Source of the DNA: Ahrensia marina
GTDB taxonomy: Bacteria > Pseudomonadota > Alphaproteobacteria > Rhizobiales > Rhizobiaceae
Assembly: GCF_001293565.1 (NCBI RefSeq)
Contig: NZ_JXMU01000003.1
Span: forward strand, 1 to 64,000
DNA length: 64,000 nt
Reading direction: 5' to 3'
Positions 53,389 through 63,255 of the stretch are shown here, one piece after another. The first letter of the stretch is position 1, and each line of letters begins with the position of its first letter. The notes beneath the pieces were generated by a model, which was given only the letters and a program-made list of their open reading frames with translations, searched no databases and was not told the DNA's origin. Made by a program: the position numbers and the translations under genes.

Positions 53389-54075
53389 ATGCGCATTCTG
53401 GTTGTCGAAGACGATGCTGATCTAAACCGCCAGCTCAAACAGGCGCTGGAAGAATCAGGATATGTCGTCGATACAGCCAGTGATGGCGAAGAAGGTCATT
53501 TCTTGGGCGACACAGAGCCTTATGATTGTGTCGTTCTCGATATCGGTTTACCGCAAATGGACGGCATTAGTGTTTTGCAACGTTGGCGCGAAGATGGCCG
53601 CGTCATGCCGGTTCTGATTTTAACGGCGCGTGACCGCTGGAGTGATAAAGTCTCCGGAATTGATGCCGGCGCAGACGATTATGTCACGAAGCCTTTCCAC
53701 ATCGAAGAAATTTTAGCGCGGGTGCGGGCGCTCATCAGACGTGCTGCCGGTCATGCTTCTTCTGAATTGCGCTGCGGCCCGCTAACCGTTGATGTAAAAG
53801 CGTCCAAAGCGGTGGTTGATGGGGTAACGCTCAAGCTTACATCACATGAGTTTCGCCTGTTGTCTTATTTGATCCATCACCAGTCGGAAGTCGTTTCCCG
53901 TACCGAGTTGACTGAACATTTGTACGATCAGGATTTTGACCGCGATTCCAACACCGTCGAAGTTTTTGTTGGGCGTCTCCGCAAAAAGATAGGTCATGAT
54001 TTGATTGAGACAGTACGTGGCCTTGGCTACCGTATGACCGATCCTGCATCGAAAGAAGCCAAAGGTTCGGCATAG
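53389..54075 (+). CDS. feuP: FeuP-like response regulator (OmpR/PhoB family)
   Basis: 228 residues. Receiver domain with acidic pocket EDD (7-9), phosphoacceptor Asp51 (VVLDIGLPQ), and TKPF (about 99-102). Winged-helix DNA-binding domain from about 130 (LTSHEFRLLSYLI, DSNTVEVFVGRLRKKIG, IETVRGLGYRM). Best matched to FeuP of rhizobia, required for iron uptake and cyclic glucan export depending on species. Partner kinase follows two bases downstream. Confidence 0.85.
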   Translation: MRILVVEDDADLNRQLKQALEESGYVVDTASDGEEGHFLGDTEPYDCVVLDIGLPQMDGISVLQRWREDGRVMPVLILTARDRWSDKVSGIDAGADDYVTKPFHIEEILARVRALIRRAAGHASSELRCGPLTVDVKASKAVVDGVTLKLTSHEFRLLSYLIHHQSEVVSRTELTEHLYDQDFDRDSNTVEVFVGRLRKKIGHDLIETVRGLGYRMTDPASKEAKGSA

Positions 54076-54077
54076 AC

Positions 54078-55454
54078 ATGAAAGCCTTGTCGCTCACACG
54101 CAGGGTTGTTGTCCTCTCCAGTGCGTGGACTGTGCTGGCAATCGTGATTTTAGGCTGGCTATTACTCACGCAGTTTAAGGCAGGGGCCGAAAGAAACTTT
54201 TCAGAGCTACAGCAAGCTCAACTTTTTTCCCTAATTGGTGCCGTCGACGTTGATGAAAATGGAAATCTAACAGGAGCGCCCAATCTCGGTGAGAACAGTT
54301 TTCTCGCGCCTGAATCGGGTTGGCTTTGGCGGGTGCAAATTCTCAGTGGTGCGCCAGACGATGTTCTAACGTCGCCATCCATGGCTGGATTTACCTTCTC
54401 GCGTCCTGATTTGAGTGAAATCCCTTATGACAACCAGTTCGCCCGAACATATGTGGTCGACGGCCCTAAGAATTTAAAAATTCGCGTCAAGGAATCTGAA
54501 ATTGACTTGGGAGAAGGCCGTATCGCTTTGTTTCAAGTCGGCGGCAATCAAAGTGAGTTTGAGCGGGGCATTCGCGATTTCGCGCTTAATGCCGCAGGTT
54601 TGCTGGGTACTTTTGGTTTTGGGGTGGTGGGCATCAATGTACTTGTTATTCTCTTTGGCTTAAAGCCGCTTGATCGTATACGCCATGCACTGGGCGAAAT
54701 TCGTGATGGTCGTGCCGAAAAGCTCTCAGGCGATTTCCCAACAGAATTAGAGCCTATGGTTTCAGAGATGAATATTCTTGTTGAGAACAACAAGCAGATT
54801 GTCGAACGGGCGAGAACACAAGTTGGCAATCTTGCTCATTCTCTAAAAACACCACTTGCTGTGCTCCAAAACGAAGGACGGACCAACGCACCTGTCTCGT
54901 CGGAGATAGTCAGAACGCAAGCTGCTTCAATGCAGCTTCAAGTCGACCACTACCTTAACCGTGCGCGTATTGCAGCGCAGCAGGGCAGTTTAACGTTTCG
55001 CACCGATATTGTTCAGGCGAGTGAGCGCATGGCCAAGGTCATGCGAAAACTCAATCCCGACTTAGACATAAAAACCGAAATACAAGATGATCAGATTTTG
55101 TTCGCCGGTGAAAAAGAAGATTTTGAGGAGATTCTCGGCAATCTTTTTGAAAACGCATGCAAATGGGCCGATAAAAAAGTTTTGATTAGGGTGTGCCTAG
55201 CAGAACGGGAGCATTCAGACCGGCAATGGATATTGCTAAATGTTGCTGATGACGGTGAAGGTATTCCGGTGGAAGGGTATGAGAAAGCACTTAAACGCGG
55301 TCAGCGACTGGACGAAAAAGTACCGGGGACGGGATTGGGGCTTTCAATCGTCAACGATACTGTGACTGCGTATGGTGGCGAGGTTGCGTTAGGCAAAAGT
55401 CGTTTGGGCGGGCTTCAGGTTTCAGTGTATTTACCGGCCGCAAAGAGCAATTAA
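54078..55454 (+). CDS. feuQ: FeuQ-like sensor histidine kinase
   Basis: 458 residues. Two membrane helices (about 8-28 and 170-195) flank a periplasmic sensor domain, where FeuN could act. HAMP, then H-box NLAHSLKTPLAVL with His254, typical of PhoQ-like kinases, N-box NLFENACKWADKKV, and GTGLGLSIV. It phosphorylates the adjacent FeuP-like regulator. Confidence 0.87.
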   Translation: MKALSLTRRVVVLSSAWTVLAIVILGWLLLTQFKAGAERNFSELQQAQLFSLIGAVDVDENGNLTGAPNLGENSFLAPESGWLWRVQILSGAPDDVLTSPSMAGFTFSRPDLSEIPYDNQFARTYVVDGPKNLKIRVKESEIDLGEGRIALFQVGGNQSEFERGIRDFALNAAGLLGTFGFGVVGINVLVILFGLKPLDRIRHALGEIRDGRAEKLSGDFPTELEPMVSEMNILVENNKQIVERARTQVGNLAHSLKTPLAVLQNEGRTNAPVSSEIVRTQAASMQLQVDHYLNRARIAAQQGSLTFRTDIVQASERMAKVMRKLNPDLDIKTEIQDDQILFAGEKEDFEEILGNLFENACKWADKKVLIRVCLAEREHSDRQWILLNVADDGEGIPVEGYEKALKRGQRLDEKVPGTGLGLSIVNDTVTAYGGEVALGKSRLGGLQVSVYLPAAKSN

Positions 55455-55526
55455 GCCACATTGTTGCCGCGTAAAATTTGTCTTAGAGAAGAACAGGATA
55501 ATATTTAGGTTGGGTATTTAATAAGT

Positions 55527-55967
55527 ATGGCTTCACTTCGTCGGTTATCACCATTGAGCGGTGTTGCGTTTTCGTTGGCACTTGCTGGTTGTACTTCTAC
55601 TGGTTTGAACACATCACTGGCGCCAACGGCTTTGTCACAAGAGACAAAAACGGTTGCATCCGGCGAACTGATCGCAGCGCTGGATGGTGGTTTGATTACG
55701 CGCTTAACGAGCAAAGGTATTGCGCGCGGCGATAAAGCCATTGCTCTTCAAAAAGAATATCTCGCACTTGAGTACACTGCGCCCGGTGAAGCTGTTCTCT
55801 GGCAGGGAAAAGCGATTTCCGGGAGCATAGTGCCATCTCAGCCCTACCGTGTAGGCTCTCAGGATTGCCGCCAATACGAGCATACGGTGGTCGAGGGCGG
55901 CGTAGAGTCTTCTGCAAAGGGGACTGCCTGCCGCAATGAGGGCGGCAGTTGGTCATTGCTAAGTTGA
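55527..55967 (+). CDS. RT0821/Lpp0805 family surface lipoprotein
   Basis: 146 residues. Lipoprotein signal with lipobox LALAGC (Cys22). Conserved DCRQYEHTV and the C-terminal AKGTACRNEGGSWSLL. Members are outer-membrane lipoproteins of the 17 kDa antigen group, function unknown. It stands between feuQ and ccmI. Confidence 0.83.
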   Translation: MASLRRLSPLSGVAFSLALAGCTSTGLNTSLAPTALSQETKTVASGELIAALDGGLITRLTSKGIARGDKAIALQKEYLALEYTAPGEAVLWQGKAISGSIVPSQPYRVGSQDCRQYEHTVVEGGVESSAKGTACRNEGGSWSLLS

Positions 55968-56051
55968 CGGGATAAATCGGTTTCACGGCATCATTGTCGC
56001 ACCTAGCCGAATTAACATGGTATTTTTAGTGACGAATGCGTATCTGTAGGC

Positions 56052-57233
56052 ATGGTTTTATGGATATTAATTGCTGTATTGACGTTGAGTGTGTTGACGC
56101 TGGCTTTCTGGCCGGCTTTTTCGCGCTCAAGTAATATTGGAGCGACTGAAAACAGGGTCGCGGATTTCGAGCATGATATCGCGGTCTATAAAGATCAGCT
56201 GGAAGAATTGGACGCAGAAGAGAAACGCGGTGCCATCTCGCAAGATGATGCAGCCCAGGCGCGTATAGAAATTGCCAGACGCCTTTTAGCTGCTGAGGAA
56301 AAACGTGATTCCGGCAAAACGAGTACGCGGTTAAGTCAAAGGCGGGTTTTCGGGACACGAATTTTAGCTGCGGTGGCATTTGTTTTTATCCCCGGCCTGT
56401 CGCTATTGATGTATACGTCATTAGGTTCACCGACAATCGGAGCACAGCCCTTAGCTGCGCGCCTTCAAGCGATTAAAGAAGCCGAAACGGCATCCAGCGA
56501 ACAGGATAAGCAACTTGTGCAGCTTGTTGCACGTGCGGAAAGCCATCTGAAAGAAAATCCGCAGGATGGCAAGGGGTGGGATGTTCTCGCACCTGTGTAT
56601 TTTCGTTTGGGACAAGGGCCCAAATCGGCTGATGCCTACCGCAATGCTATTCGTCTTCTTGGTGAAAATGCGCAGCGCCTTTCCGGTCTGGGCGAAGTCT
56701 TGTCGGCAATGGCAGGCGGCGTTGTGACCGTTGATGCCGATGCGCTTTTCAAGCGTGCTGTCGCTCTTGAGCCTTCAAATGGACGAGCCTTGTACTATCT
56801 CGGACTTGGCAATGCGCAGGCAGGGCGTGAAGATACCGCTGCGAGGCAATGGAATGCCATTGTGAATAATGAAACAATTGATGGCAGTTGGCGTGTCGCT
56901 GCGGCGCAGAGTATGGCCCGTTTGGCAAGAGAAAATACATTGGCCTTGCCTGGGCCTGATGAACAGGCAATCAAAGATGCCGAACAGATGAGTGAAGAAG
57001 ACAGACAGGCTATGATCGCCGGTATGGTTGAGCAACTTGATAGCCGACTTCAGGAAAATGCAGGCACGGTTGAAGAATGGCAGCGGCTTATTCGCGCGCG
57101 TATGGTACTTGGCCAAGAAAGTGAGGCGGTTGCAGCATTGGAGCGGGCAACTTCGGCCTTTGCAAGCGATCCGCAGAAGCAGGCGCAAATTCATACTTTT
57201 GCCGAAAAAATCGGCTTGAAAGTAAAGCAATAG
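56052..57233 (+). CDS. ccmI: Cytochrome c maturation protein CcmI (CycH)
   Basis: 393 residues. N-terminal membrane helix (about 4-24), coiled segment VYKDQLEELDAEEKRGAISQDDAAQARIEIARRLL, a second helix (about 100-122) and a TPR-rich periplasmic domain. It binds the apocytochrome c C-terminus and hands it to CcmFH. First gene of ccmIEFH; the four genes are nearly contiguous or overlapping. The c-type cytochromes at 14.3-15.7 kb are expected clients. Confidence 0.93.
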   Translation: MVLWILIAVLTLSVLTLAFWPAFSRSSNIGATENRVADFEHDIAVYKDQLEELDAEEKRGAISQDDAAQARIEIARRLLAAEEKRDSGKTSTRLSQRRVFGTRILAAVAFVFIPGLSLLMYTSLGSPTIGAQPLAARLQAIKEAETASSEQDKQLVQLVARAESHLKENPQDGKGWDVLAPVYFRLGQGPKSADAYRNAIRLLGENAQRLSGLGEVLSAMAGGVVTVDADALFKRAVALEPSNGRALYYLGLGNAQAGREDTAARQWNAIVNNETIDGSWRVAAAQSMARLARENTLALPGPDEQAIKDAEQMSEEDRQAMIAGMVEQLDSRLQENAGTVEEWQRLIRARMVLGQESEAVAALERATSAFASDPQKQAQIHTFAEKIGLKVKQ

Positions 57234-57251
57234 GAACGGGGGTGCATAGCT

Positions 57252-57695
57252 ATGACACGTAAACAGAAGCGTTCGGCTGTAATCTTTGGTGCCCTTGGCG
57301 TGCTGGCTGTTGCCGTAGCGCTGGTTCTGACAGCACTGAGCGAGCAGGTAACCTTTTTTCGCACGCCGTCAGATCTTGTAAATGTCGCGCCGGGTGAAAG
57401 CGGACGGGTCCGCTTGGGCGGCGTTGTTGTTGAAGGCTCCGTGGATAACTCTCTGGAAGATGCTGTCATCTTTGCCGTGGAAGATGCAAATGCTGCATTA
57501 AAAGTACGCTATGCTGGAATATTGCCGGATTTATTTCGCGAAGGGCAAGGCATTGTTGCCGAAGGTGTTTTGGGCAAAGACGGAACATTTACAGCTGATA
57601 CTGTGCTGGCCAAACACGATGAAACTTACATGCCGCGTGAAGTTGCAGATAGCCTGAAAGAACAGGGCTATTGGAAAGGAACTGAGGCGCAATGA
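57252..57695 (+). CDS. ccmE: Cytochrome c maturation haem chaperone CcmE
   Basis: 147 residues. Membrane anchor (about 8-30), OB-fold, and the covalent haem-binding His122 with Tyr126 in AKHDETYMP. It carries haem from CcmC to CcmF. Overlaps ccmF by four bases. Confidence 0.95.
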   Translation: MTRKQKRSAVIFGALGVLAVAVALVLTALSEQVTFFRTPSDLVNVAPGESGRVRLGGVVVEGSVDNSLEDAVIFAVEDANAALKVRYAGILPDLFREGQGIVAEGVLGKDGTFTADTVLAKHDETYMPREVADSLKEQGYWKGTEAQ

Positions 57696-59692
57696 TTGTA
57701 GAACTCGGACATTACGCTCTTGTACTCGCTTTTGCCTTGGCGCTGGCTCAGATGGTATTGCCTTACGCAGGTTTACGCTATGATGACAGCCGGTTTATCG
57801 CCATTGCGCCATCATTGGCGATTTCTGTTTTTTTAATTCTGTCGCTTGCTTTCGGCGTACTGACATGGGCCTATGTAACGTCTGACTTCTCGGTTAAGAA
57901 CGTATGGGAGAATTCCTACTCGGCCAAACCCTTGCTTTATAAGTTCACGGGCGTTTGGGGAAACCATGAAGGCTCGATGCTGCTTTGGGTATTGGTTCTT
58001 TCCTTTTTTGGCGCTCTGGTTGCTGTGTTCGGCAGCAATTTACCTGCCCGTTTGAAGGCCGGTGTTTTGGCGACACAGGGCGCAATCACACTCGCATTCA
58101 CGGCATTTCTTCTACTGACTTCCAATCCATTTATCCGTCTGGTTCCGGCTCCAATTGAAGGCCAGGATCTTAATCCGATACTTCAGGACATCGGCTTGGC
58201 CATTCATCCGCCTCTGCTTTATGTCGGTTATGTCGGCTTCTCGATCTGTTTTTCCTTTGCCATCACGGCCCTGATTGAAGGTCGAATTGATGCTGCCTGG
58301 GCACGTTGGGTCCGTCCGTGGACCTTGACAGCTTGGCTCTTTTTGACAGCAGGTATCGCGATGGGTTCATACTGGGCCTATTATGAACTCGGTTGGGGTG
58401 GATGGTGGTTCTGGGACCCGGTTGAAAACGCTTCCTTTATGCCTTGGCTTGTCGGTACAGCGCTTCTTCACTCCGCTTTGGTCATGGAAAAGCGCGAAGC
58501 GCTGAAAGTCTGGACAATACTCTTGTCAATTCTTGCTTTTTCCTTTTCGCTTCTCGGTACGTTCCTCGTTCGCTCAGGCGTCCTCACATCGGTGCATTCA
58601 TTTGCGAATGACCCGTCCCGCGGGCTGTTTATTTTGCTCATTCTCATCGCCTTTATCGGCGGCGCGCTTGTCCTTTTCGCCATGCGCGCATCAACGTTGA
58701 AAAACGGCGGGATGTTTCATCCGATTTCACGTGAAGGAGCGTTGGTTCTAAACAATCTGTTTTTAACAACGGCGGCAGCAACCGTTTTGGTTGGCACTCT
58801 TTTCCCACTCTTGGTCGAAGCGGTCACCGGCGAAAAAATATCCGTGGGCGCACCATATTTCAATTTAACATTCGGACCGCTCATGATCCCCTTGCTGATA
58901 GCGGTTCCTTTTGGTCCGTTTTTAGCGTGGAAGCGCGGCAATTTTTATGGTGCCTTTGAACGGCTTTGGATTGCGGCCGGGCTTTCGCTTTTTGTCGCTC
59001 TTCTTTTTGTGTATTTTATATATGAAGCACCAATATTGGCCGTGTTTGCTTTTGCTCTGGCGTTCTGGTTGATTTTCGGTGCATTTGCAGACCTTTGGGC
59101 TAAAGCTGGATTGCCGAAAGCAAAGCCCTCTGTCGCTTGGGCGCGCCTTAAAGGACTTCCGCGCTCATCTTGGGGAACTGTGTTGGCACACGCCGGTGTG
59201 GGGGTGACAACATTGGGTATCGTTGCCGTTACGACATTTGAAGATGAAACTGTTTTGCGGATGACGCCCGGGCAAACCACCCAGTTCGCCGGTTTTGATA
59301 TGACCTTCGAAGAAATAAATGCGTTTCAAGGACCAAACTATACTTTTGATCGGGCTGTTTTTACCGTGGCGCGAAACGGTAAAACACTTGGGCAAGTTAA
59401 GCCGGAAAAACGAATTTACACGGCAAGTCGTCAGCCAACAACGGAAGCAGGCATTTTAACGCAAGCATTTAATCAGTTTTACGTATCGCTGGGAGAAAGA
59501 GTGGATGGCAGTAATCAAATTGTCGTACGTATTTGGTGGAAACCGATGGTTACGCTGATTTGGCTCGGCTGCCTCATGATGACGCTTGCAGGCGTGGTCT
59601 CTCTTTCAGACCGGCGTCTGCGTATTGGTGCGCCCGTTGCCGCCAAGGCGCGTCATAAGCCAAAAGTTCAACAAACAGGTGTGGCTGAATGA
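57692..59692 (+). CDS. ccmF: Cytochrome c maturation haem lyase subunit CcmF
   Basis: 666 residues with about 15 membrane helices. WWD motif region [18 protein letters not shown], and His residues in [13 protein letters not shown] and [13 protein letters not shown] serve b-haem binding. With CcmH it attaches haem to the CXXCH of apocytochromes. Confidence 0.96.
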   Translation: MIVELGHYALVLAFALALAQMVLPYAGLRYDDSRFIAIAPSLAISVFLILSLAFGVLTWAYVTSDFSVKNVWENSYSAKPLLYKFTGVWGNHEGSMLLWVLVLSFFGALVAVFGSNLPARLKAGVLATQGAITLAFTAFLLLTSNPFIRLVPAPIEGQDLNPILQDIGLAIHPPLLYVGYVGFSICFSFAITALIEGRIDAAWARWVRPWTLTAWLFLTAGIAMGSYWAYYELGWGGWWFWDPVENASFMPWLVGTALLHSALVMEKREALKVWTILLSILAFSFSLLGTFLVRSGVLTSVHSFANDPSRGLFILLILIAFIGGALVLFAMRASTLKNGGMFHPISREGALVLNNLFLTTAAATVLVGTLFPLLVEAVTGEKISVGAPYFNLTFGPLMIPLLIAVPFGPFLAWKRGNFYGAFERLWIAAGLSLFVALLFVYFIYEAPILAVFAFALAFWLIFGAFADLWAKAGLPKAKPSVAWARLKGLPRSSWGTVLAHAGVGVTTLGIVAVTTFEDETVLRMTPGQTTQFAGFDMTFEEINAFQGPNYTFDRAVFTVARNGKTLGQVKPEKRIYTASRQPTTEAGILTQAFNQFYVSLGERVDGSNQIVVRIWWKPMVTLIWLGCLMMTLAGVVSLSDRRLRIGAPVAAKARHKPKVQQTGVAE

Positions 59693-60165
59693 TCATTCGC
59701 TTTCTGTCAGTGTGCATATTAGGGGTGCTCTTAAGCACTGCACCTGGCCTTGCCGTCAATCCGGATGAAATTCTCGACAATCCGAAGCTCGAACAAAGAG
59801 CACGTGATATTTCAGCGAACTTGCGCTGCCTTGTGTGCCAGAACCAGTCTATTGATGATTCCGATGCCGAGCTTGCCCGCGATCTGCGCGTTATTGTGCG
59901 TGAACGGCTGGTCTCCGGTGATACAGATGCACAAGTGATGGATTATGTTGTCGATCGCTATGGCGAGTTTGTCTTGCTTCGGCCGGCGTTCTCGCCGCGC
60001 AATTTTTTACTATGGGGAACGCCATTATTGGTGCTGTTTTTAGGCGCATTAGCCGCTTTCAGTTACAGCAGACGATATAGTTCCGGCACCGCTAGCCCTA
60101 CGCCGCTTACAGAAAAAGAAGAGCAGCGCCTCAACGATCTTTTGGACAGAAAAAGAGATCAATAG
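59689..60165 (+). CDS. ccmH: Cytochrome c maturation thiol protein CcmH (CycL)
   Basis: 158 residues. Signal/anchor (about 1-20), reactive Cys47 and Cys50 in LRCLVCQNQSIDDSDA, and a C-terminal membrane helix (about 103-122). It keeps apocytochrome thiols reduced. Overlaps ccmF by four bases; last gene of the operon. Confidence 0.95.
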   Translation: MIIRFLSVCILGVLLSTAPGLAVNPDEILDNPKLEQRARDISANLRCLVCQNQSIDDSDAELARDLRVIVRERLVSGDTDAQVMDYVVDRYGEFVLLRPAFSPRNFLLWGTPLLVLFLGALAAFSYSRRYSSGTASPTPLTEKEEQRLNDLLDRKRDQ

Positions 60166-60199
60166 TCACTCTCGAAAGTTTGACATGTCGGTTACTAAA

Positions 60200-60211
60200 A
60201 CTAACGTTAGT
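60200..60211. promoter_or_regulatory. Perfect palindrome upstream of the hydrolase-OsmC gene
   Basis: ACTAACGTTAGT is a perfect 12-bp palindrome 29 bases before the start codon, in the 75-base gap after ccmH. Its form resembles TetR-family operators. Confidence 0.4.
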
Positions 60212-60240
60212 ATACCGCAAAGTTCAATTTGAGGTGTGCT

Positions 60241-61470
60241 ATGACGACTGAGAAACGCGAATTTCAATCCATATCCGGTGAAATGCTTGCTGCACGGTTT
60301 GACCGGCCGGACGGTAAGATTCGCGGTTACGCGCTTTTTGCGCATTGCTTTACCTGCACAAAGGATATTTTGGCTGCGCGGCGTATTGCAACGCATTTGT
60401 CGCGTCTTGGTGTCGCTGTATTGCGCTTCGATTTTACGGGCCTTGGTTCCAGCCAAGGCGAATTTGCCAACACCAGCTTTGCATCCAATGTTGAAGACTT
60501 GGTCAAAGCAGCAGAATATATGCGCGCACAGGGTGAAGCACCATCCATCCTTATCGGGCATTCGCTTGGCGGGGCGGCGGTATTGGCTGCGGCAACAGAA
60601 ATTCCTGACATCAAAGGTGTTGTCACCATCGGCGCACCCGCTGACGCGGAGCATGTGCTGAACATGTTCGATGATAAAATCCCGGAAATTGAAGAAAATG
60701 GTGTGGCCGAAGTGGTCCTTGCCGGGCGCAAGCTTAAAATTGGCAAGGGATTTATAGAGGCTGCGCGCGACACCAATCTGGTGGATAAAATCGCAAAGAT
60801 AAAAGCATCGCTTCTGGTGATGCATTCACCGATTGACCAGACCGTTGGCATTGATAATGCAACACGCATATTTGTTGCGGCAAAACACCCCAAATCCTTC
60901 ATATCTCTCGATCATGCCGACCATCTGCTTTCAAGTGAAAGTGATGCTGAGTTCGCTTCTGAAATGATCTCGGCATGGGCCTCGAAACTTTTACCCCAAG
61001 ATGAACCGCAAGGTGAGACGGAGATCGAACATGTTCGGGTAAAGGAAACGCGTGACAGCAAGTTCCAGAACACGGTTCAAGCCGGAAAGCACCGCCTGTT
61101 TGCCGATGAGCCTCAGTCCGTTGGCGGAACCGATACCGGTCCCAGCCCTTATGATTTTCTGAGCGCCGCGCTTGGCGCCTGTACTTCCATGACACTGCGT
61201 ATGTACGCCGACTTTAAGAAACTGGACTTGGGAACTGTAACTGTGGATGTCAGTCACAAGAAAATTCATTTCAAAGACTGTCAGGAATGTACGGAAAGCG
61301 AGAAGCAGCAATCAGGTAAGATTGATCGCTTCGAGCGTCAGATATCCATAGAAGGGGAGGTTTCCCCTGAGATCGCTGACAAGATTGAGGAAATAGCCAA
61401 TAAATGTCCGGTGCACCGAACCTTGGAAAGTACAGCAAAGGTTGTAACCAAAGTTGTGGAGGCCACCTGA
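60241..61470 (+). CDS. Bifunctional alpha/beta hydrolase-OsmC family protein
   Basis: 409 residues from ATG 60241 (GAGGTG upstream). Residues 1-245 are an alpha/beta hydrolase with GHSLGG (nucleophile Ser), SPIDQTV (Asp) and DHADHLL (His). Residues about 270-409 are an OsmC/Ohr domain with the two peroxidatic cysteines in GACTSMTLRMYA and KCPVHRTL. The fusion is known in Proteobacteria and would pair ester or acyl cleavage with organic hydroperoxide reduction; substrate unknown. Confidence 0.9.
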   Translation: MTTEKREFQSISGEMLAARFDRPDGKIRGYALFAHCFTCTKDILAARRIATHLSRLGVAVLRFDFTGLGSSQGEFANTSFASNVEDLVKAAEYMRAQGEAPSILIGHSLGGAAVLAAATEIPDIKGVVTIGAPADAEHVLNMFDDKIPEIEENGVAEVVLAGRKLKIGKGFIEAARDTNLVDKIAKIKASLLVMHSPIDQTVGIDNATRIFVAAKHPKSFISLDHADHLLSSESDAEFASEMISAWASKLLPQDEPQGETEIEHVRVKETRDSKFQNTVQAGKHRLFADEPQSVGGTDTGPSPYDFLSAALGACTSMTLRMYADFKKLDLGTVTVDVSHKKIHFKDCQECTESEKQQSGKIDRFERQISIEGEVSPEIADKIEEIANKCPVHRTLESTAKVVTKVVEAT

Positions 61471-61640
61471 GCGTAGAAAAATGTGGCTTTATAACGGCGT
61501 GAAAATTACAATTTTTTCATGCACTGGAAAGGTTGTTGCAATGTGAACTTCGATAACAAGGAACCTCCAAAGAACGTAATTTTTACAATCTTTGAGTGGT
61601 CCAACGCCTGATGAAAAACAGGTTTATTCGAGGAATTACA

Positions 61641-63119
61641 ATGCAAAAAATTACAAAACGTCTTTCTCAATCTGCTCTTGCTCTCGCGGTCATCGGCGCA
61701 GGGTTTACAGGTTACACTGCTTCGTCAATCTTGCCGGCCTATGCCGATGCCGTTGACGTGCAGACAGCAACCGTACCGGGATTTGCTGATATAGTTGAAG
61801 CGGTATCGCCAGCGGTCGTTTCTGTCCGCGTAAAATCAGATGTGCGACCGGTATCCAACCGTGGCGGCACTTTCCAGTTCGATCCCCGTGGTGATTTCGA
61901 AGATCAGATGCGCCGTTTTTTCGAAGACAGAAGTGGTAAAGCGCGTCCCGACCGTCAGCGGCGCTCGGAGCGCTTTGATAAAGCCCGCCCGATTGGCCAA
62001 GGCTCAGGCTTCTTTATTTCCGAAGATGGTTTTCTGGTTACCAATAACCATGTCGTCGATGGCGGAACAGAGTTCACAATTCTGATGGATGACGGCACAG
62101 AGCTTGATGCCGAGTTGATTGGTAAAGATCAGCGCACAGACCTTGCTTTGTTGAAGGTCGAAGAGGAACGCAAATTCACATATGTAGAATTTGCTGATGA
62201 AAATGATATCCGCGTTGGCGATTGGGTGGTTGCTGTCGGTAACCCGTTCGGCCTTGGCGGCACGGTAACAGCAGGTATATTGTCAGGTCGCGGCCGCGAT
62301 ATCGGTGCCGGACCCTATGACGATTTCCTGCAGATTGATGCTGCTGTAAACCGCGGTAACTCCGGTGGCCCGACATTCAACCTTTCTGGAAAGGTTGTCG
62401 GCATCAATACGGCAATTTTCTCTCCTTCAGGCGGCAATGTTGGTATTGCGTTTGCTGTGCCTGCAACGCTTGCAAAAGACGTGATTGCCGATCTGAAGGA
62501 TGATGGCTCCGTAGAACGCGGTTGGCTTGGCGTTGCAATTCAACCGGTAACCGCTGATATCGCGGAATCACTGGGTCTGGATAATCAAAACGGTGCGCTG
62601 GTCTCCCAGCCTCAAAAAGGAGCACCTGCTGAAGATGCCGGAATTCGCGCGGGTGACATCATTACCGAAGTTAACGGCGTTGCGATTAAAGGCCCGCGTG
62701 AACTGTCAAAAACCATTGCCGGAATTGATCCGGGGTCATCGGTTGAGATCACAATCATGCGTGGTGATAAAAAACGCACGGTCGATCTCACTCTGGGAGA
62801 ACTGCCACGCGATAAGGTTGCGGGTCTGGAAGCCGAAAAGGAAGTTGATCCAACGGCGATGGAAGACCTCGGTCTGACTGTGATGAAAAATGATCAGGGC
62901 GAAGGCATTCTGGTTACATCGGTGGAGCCGGGTTCAAACGCGGCTGAAGCGGGCATTCGTGCCGGAGATATCATCTCGGAGATTAACAACGAAACGATTA
63001 ACTCTGCGAGTGATATTGATGCGCAAATCGCCGCTGCCAAGAAAGAAGGCAGAAAGGCAGCCTTGCTTCGTTTGGAGAATGAGAACCGTAGCCGCTTTGT
63101 GGCTGTGCCAATCGGTTAA
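61641..63119 (+). CDS. degP: Periplasmic serine protease DegP/DegQ family
   Basis: 492 residues from ATG 61641 with GAGGAA upstream (further ATG at 61611). Signal peptide (about 1-35). Trypsin-like domain with His in TNNHVVDGG, Asp in RTDLALLKV and Ser in GNSGGPTF, then two PDZ domains (about 280-365 and 395-485). It digests or refolds damaged envelope proteins. In rhizobia a degP gene is also close to cyc/ccm genes. Confidence 0.93.
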   Translation: MQKITKRLSQSALALAVIGAGFTGYTASSILPAYADAVDVQTATVPGFADIVEAVSPAVVSVRVKSDVRPVSNRGGTFQFDPRGDFEDQMRRFFEDRSGKARPDRQRRSERFDKARPIGQGSGFFISEDGFLVTNNHVVDGGTEFTILMDDGTELDAELIGKDQRTDLALLKVEEERKFTYVEFADENDIRVGDWVVAVGNPFGLGGTVTAGILSGRGRDIGAGPYDDFLQIDAAVNRGNSGGPTFNLSGKVVGINTAIFSPSGGNVGIAFAVPATLAKDVIADLKDDGSVERGWLGVAIQPVTADIAESLGLDNQNGALVSQPQKGAPAEDAGIRAGDIITEVNGVAIKGPRELSKTIAGIDPGSSVEITIMRGDKKRTVDLTLGELPRDKVAGLEAEKEVDPTAMEDLGLTVMKNDQGEGILVTSVEPGSNAAEAGIRAGDIISEINNETINSASDIDAQIAAAKKEGRKAALLRLENENRSRFVAVPIG

Positions 63120-63183
63120 TCGGTTCTCCAACCTCATAAGTTCCGGCTGATATTCAGTATATCGTTGTTCTCGCCGTGAACTG

Positions 63184-63225
63184 TACGGCAGCGGATACCC
63201 CCTTCATATTCGCTGCCGTATTTTT
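63184..63225 (+). terminator. Intrinsic terminator after degP
   Basis: TACGGCAGCG (63184-63193) and CGCTGCCGTA (63211-63220) form a perfect 10-bp stem with a 17-base loop, followed by T5. It stands between degP and the next response regulator. Confidence 0.8.
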
Positions 63226-63255
63226 GCTTTCAACTTTCACGCGGCATTGTTAAAC

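Noticed and set aside
61560-61584. EcfG promoter upstream of degP
   Set aside because: GGAAC is followed at the right distance by TTTT and not CGTT.
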